Below, one piece after another: positions 4,945 through 5,946 of a stretch of DNA of 5,946 nt. A program made the translations under genes and the position numbers. Under the pieces are notes generated by a model, which saw only the letters and a program-made list of their open reading frames with translations, was not told the DNA's origin and did no database searches. Location of the stretch: assembly GCA_002256535.1 (NCBI GenBank), contig NMUJ01000076.1, positions 1 to 5,946 of the forward strand, written 5' to 3'. The first letter of the stretch is position 1, and every line of letters starts with the position of its first letter. Origin of the DNA: Caldifarciminota bacterium 4484_18. Lineage in GTDB: Bacteria > Hydrothermota > UBA3073 > NMUJ01.

Positions 4945-5946
4945 AAAACCTTGAGGTAGGTGCCGAAGGTATCCGCGGCAAGCGTTTCGATATAGAACGT
5001 GAGTTTACGCTATGGGGGATGACGTTTCACATCGATACCGTATCTGTGGGTTATGGCACCCCAGGTGGTGGTGAACGCAAATTCTACGCCGGACTTACAG
5101 GTAAAATAAAATTATGCATTAGTGGTACAGAGTATGAGCTGACAGATTTCCATAACCTCAAAGTATATCACGATGGTAGTTGGGAAGGTGTGATAACCCT
5201 TGCAGATCCGTTTCAACTCATACCTGGTAACAACTACGTGCTGTTGGAGAAGTTAAGCTTTGTGAATCCACCCGGTGAAACTGATTGGTATCTACAGCTT
5301 GAGGGTGAAATAAACCTACCCGAGCCATTCGATACGCTTGAACCACAACAGTTTGCATTTAAGGTGAATGCTGACGGGTCGGGTATCGGTCGTGTACGTG
5401 TCTTTCAGGGGCATGATGGGTTAGGTAACGATACGACGGAGTTCGACCTGTGGATAGTTACTATCGACCCCATCTATGTAGGGTTGAGGTTGAAATTTGA
5501 CGAAGGTGATCTCGTCACCGAAGAGAGTGACGTGTCGATAGTTACCGATTTTTATTTCCCTATCATCAATAGTGATGAAAAAAGCAGGATACGGGTCGGT
5601 CGCATAGTACGTGAGGATAGCGTAATACCGGGTGTGAAGGTGACATTCGATGGTGACGTGCTATGGAGTACCGAGGGTGTGATCACCCTACTACGTAATG
5701 ATACACTCAACCTGCGGGATGTGTTCTGGATCAACTGCAGCGAGGTAGCAATCTGGCCATATCCGTTTGCGTTTGTGTTCACCGGTAGTATGGGGTTGAA
5801 TTTCCGTGTCATCGAGGGAAGTGTAGGGTTCGACACTCTCAGGATAACTGCGGATGGGTTTGAAAACCTTGGCACTGCAATAAGTGGTGGTAGCTTCGCG
5901 ATCATGGAGATACTGGAGGTAGGTGTGGATAATGTCGATTTTTCCG
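4860..5946 (+). CDS. Secreted beta-rich protein, C-terminal part running off the right edge (frame 3 of 3)
   Basis: This is an open frame of 362 codons with no stop up to the window end. It has no start of its own; it joins the previous piece at the GAAAAAG run at 4863-4869. The composition is that of an extracellular beta-sandwich or solenoid protein: alternating hydrophobic residues, many G, D, T and V, almost no cysteine and no membrane segment. It starts GTPPNVLYIDAFISLPYVGG and continues with NLFDIENLEVGAEGI. Short strand motifs recur, such as KFYAGLTGKIKL (about 5079-5114), WYLQLEGEINL (about 5286-5318) and FVFTGSMGLNF (about 5772-5804). They match NKYRVSGTGKLHL in the middle piece (4657-4695), which supports all three pieces being one protein. 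I cannot assign a function; an adhesin-like or surface-layer-like role is only a guess. Confidence 0.65.

Noticed and set aside
5552..5905. Minus-strand open frame of 117 codons near the right edge
   Set aside because: It lies opposite a long uninterrupted plus-strand frame with regular beta-strand composition. The minus-strand product is rich in S, T, R and P with no motif, typical of an antisense shadow.

Overview
This window looks like bacterial chromosome from an anaerobe. The main evidence is a large, two-headed 2-hydroxyacyl-CoA dehydratase / benzoyl-CoA reductase-type activase, an oxygen-sensitive ATP-driven electron donor family found in strict anaerobes. The two genes on the other strand encode exported proteins with bacterial signal peptides. 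Codon choice (frequent GGT, GTA, CGT, ATA) looks alike across all three genes, so I see no sign that one was recently imported. A lineage such as candidate division WOR-3 or a related uncultivated phylum would fit the activase plus large secreted beta-rich proteins, but that is a weak inference.

Layout. Positions 1-2451, minus strand: one activase gene whose 3' end lies beyond the left edge. It is broken into four reading-frame pieces. Against the family consensus as I remember it, the gene lacks five internal blocks; three of the joints also shift frame. It carries one 45-bp in-frame tandem duplication. The sequence between the joints remains well conserved and free of stops. Positions 2452-2633: a divergent intergenic region with a 7-bp inverted repeat. 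Positions 2634-3752, plus strand: a complete subtilisin-like (S8) serine protease with a signal peptide, possibly a lipoprotein, whose catalytic-serine motif carries a 12-bp (4-residue) tandem duplication. Positions 3753-3865: a short gap ending in a strong ribosome binding site. Positions 3866-5946, plus strand: a secreted beta-rich protein with a fibronectin-III-like region, split over three frames by two apparent -1 shifts and running off the right edge. The second shift sits exactly on a GAAAAAG run.

How the genes relate. The activase is transcribed away from the two exported-protein genes and has no evident functional link to them. The protease and the beta-rich protein are co-directional and 113 bp apart; they may share an extracytoplasmic role, but nothing in the sequence shows that.

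The standout property of the window is not a new gene family. It is a cluster of length changes (five deletions, two tandem duplications, two frameshifts) in genes whose point-level sequence is intact. Either this locus is recently and rapidly decaying by short-repeat slippage or deletion, or the assembly is faulty here. I found no RNA gene, CRISPR array, insertion sequence or attachment site, and I see no convincing new biological system.
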